From Microbotryum silenes-acaulis (lineage: Eukaryota; Basidiomycota; Microbotryomycetes; Microbotryales; Microbotryaceae), in NCBI GenBank assembly GCA_003665825.1, contig QPFY01000015.1:186001-250000 (forward strand): a stretch of 64,000 bases of DNA, read 5' to 3'. Positions within the stretch are counted from its first letter, which is position 1; each line of letters starts with the position of its first letter. A model generated the notes under the pieces. That model worked only from the letters and a program-made list of their open reading frames with translations, made no database searches and had not been told where the DNA came from. Shown here piece by piece: positions 1 through 13,100 of the stretch. The translations under genes were made by a program, and so were the position numbers.

Positions 1-49
1 CACACAACGAACAACAAAATTACTCAAGCCCAACGCAAAGGTGGTCACT

Positions 50-1520
50 TCAGAGCAAGGGAAGCAGCTGCTCAATGTCTGAGATGATGGACTCGTGCGA
101 CATCTCCTTGGATGGACCCCACAACTCCCCCAGTTGGGCTTCTTCCATCGCCACCTCGAGACGAAGGAACCGGCTATCGAAGCCGCAATTGCGTCTCAAG
201 ATGTCAAGGAGTAGCTGGATGCTTGTGAATCGATGAGCGCAGCCTTCGAGTGCAGATTCGTATGTGATGTCCATGCGAAGCATATACTTGAGCGCATAGA
301 CTACGTGCGCTTCTGGCCGATTCCAGTCCTCCCAGATAGTCTGACCCTTTGGCGTCATCACGAGGACTTCCTCGTCGCCCTTGTACGGCTCGCGGAACGA
401 GATTTCCATCACGACGTAAAAAAGCGATTCGATGTCGTGCCATCGTTCATGGACGACACCGAGTGGCTCGTTCGGTTGGGCGAGGATCGAGCAGGCGAGG
501 TAGGACCAGGTGCCCTGTAAGACGTCGTATAGTCCAAAGGTTAGCCCTTGTCAGAGATTTCATGCGGAGAAATATACAGAGGGGAGGACGCACGGATCGT
601 ATTTTGTGGTGCAGCTCGGTGCAAGGTCGATCATGCGGAACGGCGAGGTGATAATCGATGAGGGTGCCGAAACCGTCGCGGTCGATAACGACGTTATCGT
701 ACGAGATATCCCGGTGAATATACCCCAGCTTGTAGAGGTTTCGGTGTCCTGCATTGTCATGGGAATAGGCGTGTCGGCTAGGGAGCGCAAACGCAAGGCC
801 GCCCAGTCAATCCCTGTGCTCACCTTTGACGACTCCAAGTACGGCCTGGGCAAGTTCCCTGGTCGTGGTCGCCGTGTTGAGGGGCCGATAGCACTGTCGG
901 TGGAAGACCACCTCAAGTGCCCGGGGCTCGATATCATCGAAGCTTTCATCGTCGCCGAAGAAGGTCGGAAGCGTGCGGAAGTCGTCCCGGTAGATGCCGG
1001 CGCTAAGGCTTAAACCCTCGGTGTCGGCACGAGACGCGGCGTGCATCTTGCGACGTAGGGCAATCGCATCGTCGAGGCGGGATTGCTCGACCCATGCGAC
1101 TGTCATGGCGTACTCGGTGGCAGGGTTAGGCGAGGTCGACGTGATCGGGGTGATCGAGGTGGGGTCGACAGGCGCGTGTCGTGCGGTGCCATGGAACGCG
1201 GAGGTGGTGAGACCAGGGCGGTTTCGGCGTCGGATGAGCTTCTGCCAGATCTCGATATCTCGAAGGTCGCCGAGCTCGGACTCGGAGTCGTGGGCGCGGG
1301 GTTATGGAAGCTTGTCCGAGACGACAAAACTTCCGAAAACATCGTCGACCTTGTTCGTCGAGGCCAGCATTCCGAGCCCGTCATTGTCGAGTTCGATGAG
1401 GCGCGACAGCACGCGCCGGAGCAGCACCGCTTCCTCATCGCACTTGCGGGCGTTCGCACAGATCATATGCAGCCGCCTATTCACTTGCGTCTCCGCTTCT
1501 GCGCTCATCGTGTCGCTCAC
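50..1520 (-). CDS. FunK1-type fungal protein kinase, 5' part unresolved
   Basis: Exons on the minus strand are 50..514, 594..748 and 824 to at least 1106. Both introns (515-593 and 749-823) have GT..AG ends and fit the phase. The joined frame reads GHRNLYKLGYIHRDIS, then LIDYHLAV, then a block ending DIESLFYVVMEISF. This order (HRD catalytic loop, ID-x-x-LA metal-binding motif, then the ESLFYV segment) is that of the FunK1 family, a fungal kinase-like group expanded in many basidiomycetes whose substrates are mostly unknown. Upstream of 1106 the frame stays open to an in-frame TAA at about 1302-1304, and beyond it a further open stretch begins with an ATG at 1520. No good-phase intron removes the stop, so the gene is either a broken copy or has a weak unseen intron. 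A rearranged second copy lies at 42.2-43.0 kb. The kinase core is confident; the start is not. Confidence 0.65.
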
Positions 1521-1873
1521 GCGCGATCATGCCGTGCACGCAAGAACCACAGCCATGCCGGGGGAGGCGGGCGAAAAAGCAAAACTTGAAGTTCGAGCGG
1601 GCAACAGGGGATGTTGCGAGCGAAAGTAGTTGGTTCTAGCAAGCGGGAGTGATTCACACCGCACTCGCCCTTCGACTCGCTCGGCGCGCTCGTTGGTCTC
1701 GGCCCCCGCCTGTCCAATTTCGCGTCGCCCAAAGGACATGAGCTCCACCCGCACTCTCATAAGCAAGCTTGATGAATTTAATCGCATACAACACTATATC
1801 CAAGATGAATACCTGTATATACATATGTGTAGAGAACCCAACCAATTCCCGCGCTCACTCACAGCGTCCTCTC
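1521..1873. other. Intergenic between FunK1 gene and phosphatase 3' end
   Basis: About 350 bases upstream of the kinase and downstream of the phosphatase stop at 1874. An AT-richer patch at about 1770-1830 is the only compositional feature. I see no gene or clear repeat. Confidence 0.5.
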
Positions 1874-4800
1874 CTAATTCGTCTCCACCGTCCCATTCAA
1901 ATCCGACACCGCGACCGGTTCCCCACCCAACCCGATCGCAGCAACGAGATACACCGGTCGATGATCTGACAAAGCCCTCATCTTGTTCAGATCTGTGACC
2001 GCTTCATATTCGAGCACTTGGATCTGTCCTTTGCGCGGTCCGACGATCTTGGGTGGTGGTGGTGGTGGCGGCGGCGGCGGTTCGACGTAGGCATCCATCG
2101 ACGGGGTCAGAGGGTGGAAGAAGGACGACATCTGGAAAAAGGACTTGAAGCGCGTGTACGTCGTCGGGGTCGGGGTCATACCCACCGGGGTGCTCGCAGA
2201 TCTGCTCGAAAGGAGGTGGTGGCGATGAGGGTGGTCCTTATTGCCTCCCGGACTCTCGACCGAAGGCGTTGTCAGCGGTGAGCCGAACCGTCCCGCATGG
2301 CGACTGCTGATACCCGACAAGAGGTCTGAAGCACTGTTGCGAGAGCCTCCCGAAGAGCTGTTTGGTGAGGGGCGAGGTCGGAAAGGGTTGAACGTAGCAA
2401 AAGCCGGCACGGGTGAGAACAGCGCCGAAGGTCGACTTGCGACCGAAGCCGGATGGTTCGGGTGGTGAAATCCGCCTGCCGGTATCTCGAGCTTCAGACT
2501 TGGGATCTTCAAGTTCGGCCCCGATCCTCCCGAATTTCCTGTTGCAGCAGGCGCAGAAGCACTCGTATGCGATGCTGGACGTGTAGTCTCGGTCTCCGCG
2601 GCAGAACTCTCGGGACGAGCGTCCCGTGTTCGAACACGCTTCGGTGGATTGTGCGCATGGACAACCACGAGTGGAGGTGAGGCTCCACTGACAGTCGTGT
2701 GCTTCTTCAATGTTCTTTCGTCCTCTGGACAAGCTTCGGCGACCGCCGTCCCGACGCTTGACTCGCGTCGACGCATGAACCAATCCGACAAGGGGTTGTA
2801 CGGCGCGTGCTCGTCTTGGGTCCTCACTTTGTTCCAATAGTCCTTCGTGTTCGACTTCCACTCCTTGAGTTTATCCTTGGAATCTTGCGTCGATGGCATT
2901 TCGAAGAAGCTGGCGCCGGGGCCACTTCGTCGCGCTGGGGTGGCAATGTCGTGCTGGGATCGGGATTGGGACCGCGGGCCTACGACCATATCCTTGAAAT
3001 GGCCAACGAAATTTCCTTCTCGTAGTTTGACGTCGGACTGCGCGGGTTCTGGCTCTGGAGTCGGCGGCTCATCATCGACCACGGACGTGTGAAAGAGAAT
3101 GCGATCTGTTTGAGGCAATCAAATCAGCATGCAGTACCTCGAAGGGGATAGCCGGACGAGAAGGGACGCACCCGTGTAACTCTGCACCCTCTGCTTGGAG
3201 CTCGAGTCAAACACGGGCTCCGGCGAGCCATGCTGCGATGCCTCGCCTTCATCCTCGCTGTCACTGACGGCCGGCGACTCAGCGGGAGTCGCCGTACCAG
3301 TTCGACCGGGCGATCGAGACAAAGGGATCGTCAAGTCGGACTGAGCCGAGCGCAGGATCGGTCGCACCGCAAAAGGGGCACCCGTCAACGCCCCGATCGT
3401 CAACTTGCGTTTCGATTTGGGCGGTGAGACGCTGAACGCTTCGAGTAGTGCGCTGCCCTTCCTTTCCGTGACCATGACCGGCCCAGCACTCTCACTTCGC
3501 CCACGGGCCAGGAGTTTGATCTGGGCCTTGCGCATGTGCTCCATAGCCGTATCATTGCCTTTGCTCGGTGCGCTCGGCAGCCCTACCGCGCTCAGCTCCT
3601 CGCGGTCGTGCTTTTCATCGTCGCTCATCGCCGAGTTGACGGATCCTTTCGACGACCTCACAGAGCGAAGCTCGTCTCCACCACCCGTAATGTCGTTCTT
3701 CTCCCGTGTTGCCTGTAGTACTTCAGGATCGCTGATGGCTCCTGTATCCTTATCCGCGAGCTCGAGCGCCGTCCATTCTCGGGGTTTACGCGGCGGCGCG
3801 TTGTTATTCGCTTTGGGACTGCGCAGTACGGCCAGACTACCCCTCCGACGGATCTTGGGTACGTCGTATTTGTCTGCCCGAAGAGCGTCGCGAGCGTATC
3901 CCCACGATTAGACATGGCCCAGAACACGGTACAATCTAGAGCTGACCAAAACTCACAAGTCGGAGCAAAAGTGATATCGCCCTCCTTGAACCCTTTAAAC
4001 ACCCCATTCTCTTCGGCAAGAACGTCCCGCAATTGGTCAAACTGCAAGGCCGTGACATAATCCTTGCTTCGGACGATCCAATCTGCGTGAATGCGTGATA
4101 CATTGAGTCGGAAGCTGGGTGTAGAAGAATATCAGTGCCAGAGTAGACAGACCACGGCCCTTTTACTGAAACCACGGCGACTAACTTGAGATCGCCAACG
4201 AAGAAAACCTGATCGAAGCGAGTCATCAGATCTCCCGCTTTCGCTCCTCCACCCGCAAAATCATCAATAACCAACTCGTCCAAGATTTTCTGCGCGTTCG
4301 CCTTCCTCAACATGTTACCACTCGCATGGGCGGCCAAATGAGCGCTGATGAAGAGCAGCTTCGACGATCCCAACCAAAGACTGACGCCGACACCCCCTTT
4401 GTTGCCCAAACGACCACCCATCAGTCCCGCCGTCACTCGACCCCGTGAAGTTCCTTTCACGAGCTCGTCGCACGATCGAGCGACGAACACGGCGCAGTAG
4501 ATACCGAGCAGTCGTTCCTTTTCGACGAGCACATAAGGCCCACGACCCATCTTGAACCTCTGCATCACATGGGTGGGGGAGACGTGATCATGAGCTTCCG
4601 CGGCGTGCTCATCGTTCGTGGCGGAGGAGGCAGCAGGTGTGGAGCGTGGGTGTGGTTCCTCATGGTGCAATGGGGGCGAGACAGCATCGTGGGAGTTCGC
4701 AACCGAATTCGAATGGGAATGGGAAGTTGTGTGTGTGTGCGGATGCGACTCCTTGTCGTCGCCGCTTCCGAGCGCGGGCCGTCCACACAACCACTCTTCC

Positions 4801-5846
4801 AACACCGATGTCCATCGCTTGGCTTCCGGAGCCCGCACTCTCGCCGCTGTCGGACACTCTTGCCCACAGACGACGATGACGTGGTATGGTTGCTCTGGCG
4901 TAAGCTTCAGGACAGGGATGTGTTCGGTTGCGGGAACTTCCATCATCGAGCCAGTCGCAGGGGAGACGATCACTCGACTACTCGACTTGGACATCCTTTT
5001 CTCCAAAATCGCTCCGGGCGAGGAACCAGGCAACCGATGCGACCCAAATGACGGCGGTCGGACTCGTGGACTGGCGGCGTCCACTCCCAGAAAATCCTTC
5101 AAGTCGCCGTCGCTCGAAGGCAACGAATCGTGCATGTTGAAGGTGACGATCCGAACTTTGATTGATCGCCGGGTGAGAAAATCTGGTCCGCCTTCGTTCT
5201 TCTCGATCTTTTGCACGTGTTCCTGGTTCGACTTGGCCGAAGGAGGATGAGGGAAGTGGCCCGTTTGAACGGGGACTGACGATCGTCGATTCGCCTCGCG
5301 GTCTCGCACTGAAAGCGGACCCTGTGCGACGACATCCACGGTATCGAGGCTTCGGCTCTTTTTAACGAGACTCTTGAACTTTCCAAACAAACCGTGGCGA
5401 TGCTCCTTGATGCTGGAGAGTTGAGAGGGCGATTTTGTCGGAACGGGCCTCGGGCCGGGTGGTGGAGTGGTCATCGCTGCCGCCGGAACGGACGACGAGG
5501 CATCCTTTGTCGATCCGGATGGGGGTGGGGTTGTTGGCCTTGTTAGATCGGCTCGTCGTGGTAGTGGTATAAACGTAGATTTTCGTCTCTCTTCTGTTAT
5601 ACGATCCACCTCGGCTATGATCGGTGGCTTCGCGGTCAGCGGACCATCGTCGGCAGTCTGTTCCGGCGACTCCGAGGAGACGGCAAACGGTTGATGTTGC
5701 GGGACTGGCTCAGCACTCGACATGACGGCCGGAGAGTCGGGTGCCATTAGTTGGATTTGGACCTCCTCCATCGGTGTGAGCATCGCAGCGGGAGTGAGAT
5801 CGGCGCCCGTCCTGGAGGGAATTGACGAATCGCCGATCACCGTCAT
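1874..5846 (-). CDS. Inositol polyphosphate 5-phosphatase family protein
   Basis: Four exons, complement(1874..3105, 3172..3873, 3957..4114, 4186..5846), give a protein of 1250 residues; all three introns (66-83 nt) keep phase. The catalytic INPP5 (exonuclease-endonuclease-phosphatase fold) domain starts near residue 235 with VRIVTFNMHD. It continues through GGRLGNKGGVGVSL, the FVGDLNFRLN box rebuilt across intron 1, ITFAPTYKYD across intron 2, and SYTDRILFHTS rebuilt across intron 3, which corresponds to the family signature S/W-x-DRIL. Known members hydrolyse the 5-phosphate of inositol phosphates or phosphoinositides at membranes. Unusual points are a 230-residue Ser/Pro-rich N-terminus, a roughly 230-residue insertion between the KYD and DRIL boxes, and a 400-residue tail with a run of ten prolines. 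Whether substrates are lipid or soluble cannot be read from sequence. No SAC or membrane domain was seen. Confidence 0.88.
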
Positions 5847-6999
5847 CGTCGCAGAGACCCTGCCAGGTCACGCCCACCTGAGACCTCTTCGATCAATCAA
5901 CGACTCGTGCCTGCCCGCGAGCCGAACCCGGAAGAGTACTGTGTGGTAGGTCCAACACCGACGCCGAACGCCGAGCGAAGTCAGATACCGACTCGGCAAT
6001 TAGCAAATGGTGGCGCTCAAAGACGAAAGAGCAGCGAAGTAATATGGCTTGTCAGTCAGTGTCAGCCGCGCTCAGGCACTCGCTGTCACTTGCCAGAACA
6101 GGCCCAGGCCCAGCCAAACCCAACGTCTCTGAGTCCTAATTCACTGTGATTGATGGGTGAGGCATAAGCTCTTTTTTTTTCTTTTTTTTTTTCGCAGATG
6201 GAAATCCTTGTAACTCGCCATCGTCAGTAATTGTCGGCGGGCCCGGCTGTGCTGCCTCCTGAAGTTCAGGGGCTGAAAAGTGACCCTCGCTATCACAGCA
6301 TGGCATCTGAAGATGCTTTGCGCCATCTATGACTGCCAAAGATTACGATATAGACTGGCAATATTCCAAAGGGTTGACTGGTAAGTTTTTATGATTGAAA
6401 TGCAGCAGCAGGGGAAGTCCGAAAGTGCAAGTCCGCGCCTCTGCAGTGGCTCTGTCGCCGACTTGTCCCTCGCCAACGTCCTGCCCATTCTCGAATCCGC
6501 GAACAATCAGGTCGGATTTGAAATCGGCATCTCGGTGGGCCCCATACGAGTTGGATTCAGGGGTGCAGACTTTGAAAGCATTGCAGGTTTCAATTGCTCA
6601 CAGCGGAGCTGACCGATATTAACATTGGGTTGCCAGAACGCAAAGTGTGGAATCTGGATCCCGAGACGAAAATGACGGGATCTCTGCCGGCGTGCACGCT
6701 TAAGTGAGCCCCTGAGTTCTCGTCGGTGAGAAACTTCTTCTCATCGTCGTTCTCGGAATTGATACCATTTCACGGGATCGGCAAGTTCTGCTGCTTCCTT
6801 TTTTTCGTGGCCGCCTTGATATATCGAGATCGTTGAATTGCGGAGAGGTCGTCCTCATCTCCGAATCGTCGTGCATAAAAGCGGTATCGAGGTAGGTACG
6901 ACTCGGGAAGGAAGAATCTGCGCGTTAAATCGGCCGTGCACCGACGTGCACCGATTAGTGCCTATGGGCTTCAGAGCTCAAGCTTATCGACGTTTTAAC
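5847..6999. other. Intergenic, promoter side of phosphatase gene
   Basis: 1.15 kb between the phosphatase ATG and the 3' end of the Cys-rich gene. It has a T-rich tract at about 6171-6191. Short open frames on both strands (for example 6391-6612 plus) have no recognisable content. I see no RNA gene. Confidence 0.5.
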
Positions 7000-9537
7000 T
7001 CACGGCCGAATCGGAGGAAAGTGGCTCGCATCCGTCACATCCTCGTTGCGCTTCAGATACTCTTCCAGGTCAATCATACCGCGCTGTGACTCGTCCCTCT
7101 GCAGTATCCGACTCGCTCTGTTCATTGACATGAAGCTCCACACCTCATGAATCTTGGGGAATGGATCCAACCGTTGTGCGAGGCGTGTGGTGTTCGTTAG
7201 GAGGAGATCGGTGCGCATCCGCACCAGAAGCGCTTGGGCAAGGAGAGATTCTGTGCAAGTGCATTGGTAGAGGGTGGCGGTAAGCAATTGTACCTACCAA
7301 ACCAACCCACCATTTTCGGGACGTACGAGCGAAATAGCTATGCCCGATCTGTTTAGTACAGTACAGGTAATTGTGTCAGCGTCCTGACTCTCATAGATGA
7401 GCTGACATTCAAATGGAAATGATCTCACCCCTCGGGGCACCGTGGCATGAATCCCTGCGGTGCCGTGGGTAAGCTAGGACACAGGATACGAAGCCATGAA
7501 TGAGTCAGTACCTGACCTATACAACTCCTCTTCGAACGTCGTTCTAACGTAAGACAACTCACATCCAATTCGGCGAAAATATAACTGTGCATTGTGTAGC
7601 CCTCTCTCATCAGGCATTGCGGCCGCTCCCGAGCGATAACGTCCGGGTCTTGGGATTGCAGAACGAACGATCTGCCGCGTTCCTGCTTGCCGGGGTTATG
7701 CCATCTGATCCCTATGTATCGACCTGCGAGAATGCTCGGCGTAGATCGAGTTTCAGCGGGGAATCAGATCGCGTAAATAGCACATGCGAAAGCCTCACGG
7801 ATGCCGAGCTCCGCTTCGATGTCCTGGTGTGCAGAACCGAAAGCACGGACTCGTCAGCGATCGAGCGCGTTTTCTAGCCACTCGTTCAAGTTCACACACC
7901 TGTGTCACCAAGCTTGTCAAGACACTATTGACGTCGTTGCTGACCATCGCAGCGGTTCGGAAGTCGACGCACAGTGGAGAATCGGACTCCATCGTGTCCG
8001 AGATCGCGCCGACGGCCATAAACGAAGTCACAAGCCCCTTGTGAGCTTCGTGCAAGAAAGCTGCGAATTCTTTGGTGCCATGGGGTAGGTCGCTCACGCG
8101 CCATGTATCGCACGTCGTATCCTCGAGCACGAGCGGCCGGTGGGGTAGCGAGCACGACCTTTTACCGTCGGCGAAAAGTTCCTTGAGGCGCCACTTCCCC
8201 GTGCCGACGCGCGGACTGAATCGACTCCCGCAGTCCGTGCATCGTCGATATCGATCGTAACACGAAGCACAGACGAACTCTATCAGCAGTTCTGGTGGCG
8301 TCTCGTCGCAGTCGAGCGCACTGATGGTTCCCGAAGCGATGATGCGCGTGCAGACATCACCTGGTCGGGAAAAGCGCGAGCCAAGTTCAGTAGGCCGCCG
8401 TCGGATGGGGGGGGGGACTTCAGGAAGGCAGAACAGCTCACATGTCGCGCTCGGGTCGTCCGGCTCTCTCCGCTTCTTCCTAAGTCCCAGTCGGACGGGT
8501 TCCGGCCCTGCACGCGGAAACGATGGAGGCAACGAATGCCCCGACTCTTCTTCCAGTGTGTTTGTGAAGCTGTTGTAATAATTTGCCTCGTTCTTACTCT
8601 TAAAATCTTCCAGCTCGGAGCTTTCTGGCTGATTAGTTGTGCGACTGCACTCCGTGCATAGGAACAGAGCCCGGTAACTGATGGCTTCTGTCGAAGCAGG
8701 ATCCCGCAGAAGCAATCGGCCCAAGTTCCTTCGACATCCCGAACACACCCATACATGCTCGCGGACGCGCTGTAATTGAGACGTTTGCCTCCTATCGATC
8801 GCGATCGGTCCCGATCCTCTTGTAGCCACACTGGAGGGCTCCCCAACGACGCCTTGGGCCTCGGCCAAGCTCGAAATGGGAATCGGCAATCTGATCACGG
8901 GCATGGCGGCACGTTGGTCCTTGAGGAACGAGAGCAAATCGAGATCCTTGGTGAGAAGGTCCACCGATTGCGTTGTCTTGTTCCTGGGCTTGGATTCCGC
9001 CGCCTCTGCATCGATATTGATGCCGACGCTTGGGCTCGAAGCGGCGGTCGATGTTTGTCGGGAAAAAGTATCGTCCTGCCTCGTCGCTGGGGAGTAAGAA
9101 TTACCGCGAGATTTTCCACTCGACAGCACCTCGTTTGACAAAGTCGGGTATGTATGCGGCGCTGTGTTCATGTCGGAACGTTGTGAAGAAGCACAAGAAG
9201 CGATCTGGGGTATCTCGCTCGATTCGAAACGGGCTTGGTCGGGCTCGCCGGTCCTTGACGCCGGGCGAGGGTTCGACGATTCGAGAGGGTAATGCGAGCT
9301 CAGCCTGTAGCTCGGGCGGGCTTGGGAGGAAGACCGTGATCGAGAAGGTGAGACATGATCGGGTATTGGTGGGGCGTAGTTCTCGTAGACTCTCGGATGA
9401 TGTTCCTCAGAGTGCCCGGGATGGGGGCGGGCATAGATGGCCAAGTCATTGCGCCCGATGGTCCATGCCGATGATGACGATGACTCGGCGCCTGGGGTAT
9501 GCAATGTCGGATCGAAGACAAATGATCCATGCGTCAT
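7000..9537 (-). CDS. Cys-rich zinc-binding-like protein of unknown function
   Basis: Six exons, complement(7000..7250, 7311..7348, 7429..7454, 7563..7723, 7784..7823, 7900..9537), encode 717 residues. All five introns (60-108 nt) have GT..AG ends and restore one frame. The first 260 residues are Ser/Pro-rich and probably disordered. Then come two Cys clusters, VCSGC with a partner LCTEC, and VCASC with CTDCGSRF, spaced as in zinc ribbons or treble clefs. The C-terminal 300 residues look folded, with FRTAAMVSND, then RYIGIRWHNPGKQ rebuilt over an intron, LMREGYTMHSYIF, and a charged helical end. I do not recognise this domain combination. The two 26-38 nt exons are notable. A further upstream exon cannot be excluded. 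Confidence 0.72.
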
Positions 9538-10108
9538 TTCGGGTGTATTCTGGGAACCGGGAACTGCGTGCGAGGATACAAATCCGAGGTCAGGACGGCA
9601 GCAAATCCGAGGCCTCGTTCACAGAGGGTCGCAACCACGGGTGCTTACCGGTCAAAGACTCTCGGAGTTGACCACTTGAACCACCTTCGTCCCTCCCATC
9701 CCACGAAGAATGTGTCATGTCGTGAAACACGTCTTTTCTGCGCCTTTGGTACGTAGGTACAACCGCACCCGACGACCCATCAGGTCACGATTCACGATCA
9801 CGCTGGGCAACCGTCATCTATTATTAGCGGATCCGATCTCTGCAATCGGGTCATTATCAACTTCTCCATTTCGGCATCGAACCCGCCCGTCCCGGAGTTT
9901 ATCCGAAGGCAAGGGAATGCAAGTAGAGGAGAAGAGTTAAGATACCCATAGCAGCAGAGACAAGAGAAACAAAAAGCACAGGGAAAAAGGCGGGAAAGAA
10001 AGAAAGAGTAAACATGAAGAAGCAGGACGAAGGATTTTATGCACCGCCCCCCCCCCCCCCTAACGTATCCATAAACACGAGCTCGTACCCCTCAACAAGA
10101 GCATTCCA
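9538..10108. other. Intergenic with homopolymer C tract
   Basis: 570 bases between the Cys-rich gene start and the SEC31 stop. It contains an A/G-rich stretch at about 9940-10030 and a C run (about 14 C) near 10046-10060. No gene seen. Confidence 0.5.
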
Positions 10109-13100
10109 TCACGGCAACCTTGAAATGATCAACTTGACCGCCGCTTGCCACGCCGCGAGATCGTTGGCCCCACTCGTCAACATCTGCAAGTGCAAGTCGA
10201 GCGCCTGCGCCTTGTTCCTCGCGTCGATCGCGCGGCAGATCTCGAGCAGCCGGTCCCGCGTCGCGACCGAGAGCGTCTCGCAGTTGAGCGCGTCAAACAG
10301 CATCGACAGACGCTTGGCCGTGTCTTCGACCATCTTGCGTTGCTGCGGCGGACCAGGGGGCAGGTTGCGCATTCCCGTGAGCTGGGCGTTGAGGCAGGTG
10401 TAGATCGGCTTGGACTCGGCCGGAATGTGCGTGGTGTCACCAGGGGCTGTGGAGCGGAGCACGGACTCGTCAGTACCTCAATCAATGATCAGCATTGGAT
10501 ACCTCGCGTCACACTAACGGTATTTGGGCTTGGGGGGTCCAGGGCGACCAGGCGGGGGCGCAGGGGTCGGAGTCTGTGACGGAGGTGGGGGTGCCGGACC
10601 ACCCTGCGGCTGATACCCTTGCGGCGGACCGGGGAAGCCTCCAGGTCGAGGAGGCCCGTTCTGCGCACCCGCAGGAGGTGCGTAAGGTCCCGAAGGCGGC
10701 TGCCCAGTTAGGGGAGGCGCATAGGGGTTCGGTGGAGCAGGTCCGTTCCCGTTCGGAGTTGGGCCTCGCGGTCCTTGACCGGGCGGGAAAGGTCGGCCTC
10801 GACCTGCAGCCGAGGAAGCTCGGAATTCGCCGTCGTTGGGAGGAGGGCCTCGGTAACCGGCGGGAGGGGCAGGGAATCCCGCAGGAGGGGCGGGACGAGC
10901 GCCTGCTGCACCCTGGGGCGGTGGCGGAGGAGCGAATCGTTGACCCTGAGGGGCCGGCGGAGGAGCGTACGGTGAAGGGCTCGGGCTCGCCTGTTGCTGC
11001 GGCTGTAGCGTCTGGGGTGGCGGAGGCGCGTACGGTGACGGAGCGGCCGGAGGTTGGGGCACAGGAGGCGCGTTAGCGAATCGTTGACCTGCTTGCGGTG
11101 GGGGAGGGACCGGAGCAGGTGTGCGGTTGCTACCACGGCTCGGGGGTGGGGGTGGAACGGCGAATCCTCCGGCTCCTGCGGCACCACCGAACGCAGGTGG
11201 AGGTGGGCCACCTGCTCCTCCTTGTGCGGGCGACATGTTGGGGAACGGAGAAGTGATGGGTGCAGCCTTGGGAGGCGGCGCAGCCGAAGTCGCTGCCGCT
11301 GGCGTAGCTTTACGCTGCACCTGAGGAGCATCGTTCCATCCAATGTCGGGCTTGGACCGAGGTGGAGGTGCAATTGAAGACACAGCGGTCGCCGCAAAGT
11401 TGGGCGATTGCTCTCGCAGAGCGGGAGTAGGAGGGACGAACCCACTGCCCTGCTGAGGAGCGTACGGGTCCGACATCGGTGCCGCGGCGAGTTGAGGTTG
11501 ACCATACGGGTTGAACGGTTGCGACGGAGCGCCGTAGGCGTTGGTCGGATGTCCACCTCCCGAGCCGTAAGGGTCGTCGAGTGCATTGTTGTAGGACGAG
11601 GTGCTCCCACCTGCAGGTGCGTACGCCGAGCGCTGAGAGGTGCCATACGCATTGTTCTGGGGAGGCGGTGCCCCGTACGACGACTGAGCGGGTGCGTAGC
11701 CCGACGACTGCTGCTGGGCATAGGCCGGCTGTCCGTAGTTGCTGTAGCTTGAGGTCCCGTAGGCGTTGGTGCTGGCGCCGTAAGAGGTCGACGCAACAGG
11801 CGCGGCCCCAGCAACAATGCGCTGGCTCGAGCCAAACACACCTCCGGCCGATTGGTTGCCCGTCGCTCGAAGCAACCGATCGCGCGTCAACGACGGACCA
11901 CTCGCATCGGTCGAGCCCTGGAAATCATGGGGAACCTGCACAATGTATTTGAGCGCGATGTGCGACAGACCCTGCGCGGCGAGCAATTCGGCGTATTCGA
12001 CGTAACGCTCGTACAGCTCGGCGAGCTTGTACACCCTCCTGCCCGGTTCGGCCGATTGGACGTGCAAGTCCGTATCGACGTAATCGACGGCCTGTTGAAA
12101 GACCGAAACCTTTTCGACGAAAGCCGATAGGGCCTTAGCGTGGGCCTCGTACCGTTGCGCTCCACCATGAGCGCCGTTCTGAGCTCGCGACGCCTGCTCG
12201 TCTTCCTCCATTTGCTGCACCCAGATCCCGACGACCTTCTCGAGCTTGCCGGCGGCGAGATAACACAAGATGGCGTTCTTGCGCAGCTCGGTAGCGGCGG
12301 TCGACGGCGACGAGTCCTTGACGGTGTCATACTGGTATTCGAGGCGTTGACCGAGCTGCTCGCACAGGCTCGGGAACTCATCCGCGTTCGCGTACGTGCA
12401 CAAGACGACGAATATCTCCTTCCACTGGGCCAAGTGTGCGTTCTGCACGACGTCGGCGAGGTCGTTGCCGACGATTGACTGCAGCACGCGCAAGTACGGT
12501 GCGCCAGCGGCTTGTTGTCGTTCGAAGTAAATGCTTTGTGTCGTCGCGAGCAACTCGTCCCCGCCTCGCACGGCGAACAGGATGGCGTCGGCGAAGCGGT
12601 CGTTCGACAAAGCCAAGGCGACGGCGGAGGCAAAGTCGCCAAGCACGAGCGCTTTGGTGATGAGTCGGTCGACCTCGGATTCGTCCTCGCGGTAGATCTT
12701 GAACGGCGTCGCACGCAGGTTCAGACTCGCGACCGAACTCGTTGAACCGGCGGTTGCTGCTGCGGAAGAGAAGTTCTCGCGGTTGCCGTTGCCGTTGCTG
12801 AAGAGGTGGTCAGGCAAGGCGGCTCGACCGGAGCCGATCTGCGAGTAGAAATCGGCGGCGGCTTGCGACGAACCAGCGTTCAACGGCGCGTCATCGTCGG
12901 CACCGCCAAAGAGACTCGGCTCGGTCGTTTCGCTCGACTGCTTGGTCCCTTCACTAGCGAGACTGTTGCTGGTCGCCGTCGAGTCGTCGAGTTCGGAACC
13001 CAGCGGGATCGCACCGTCGGCGGTTGCCTGGACGCCGTTCACACCATCCGGGTGCGACCCGAGCGTCGAGATGGCCAGCGCACTCGCAGGGAGTTTGTCC

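Noticed and set aside
1280..1330. 50-nt intron removing the stop in the FunK1 gene
   Set aside because: The donor GTTTTG and acceptor CCGAG are weak and the phases do not match (1 versus 0).
10495..11841. Long open frames on both strands within the Pro-rich SEC31 region
   Set aside because: They are other-frame readings of the GC-rich Pro/Gly/Gln linker of Sec31 and have repetitive, family-less content.
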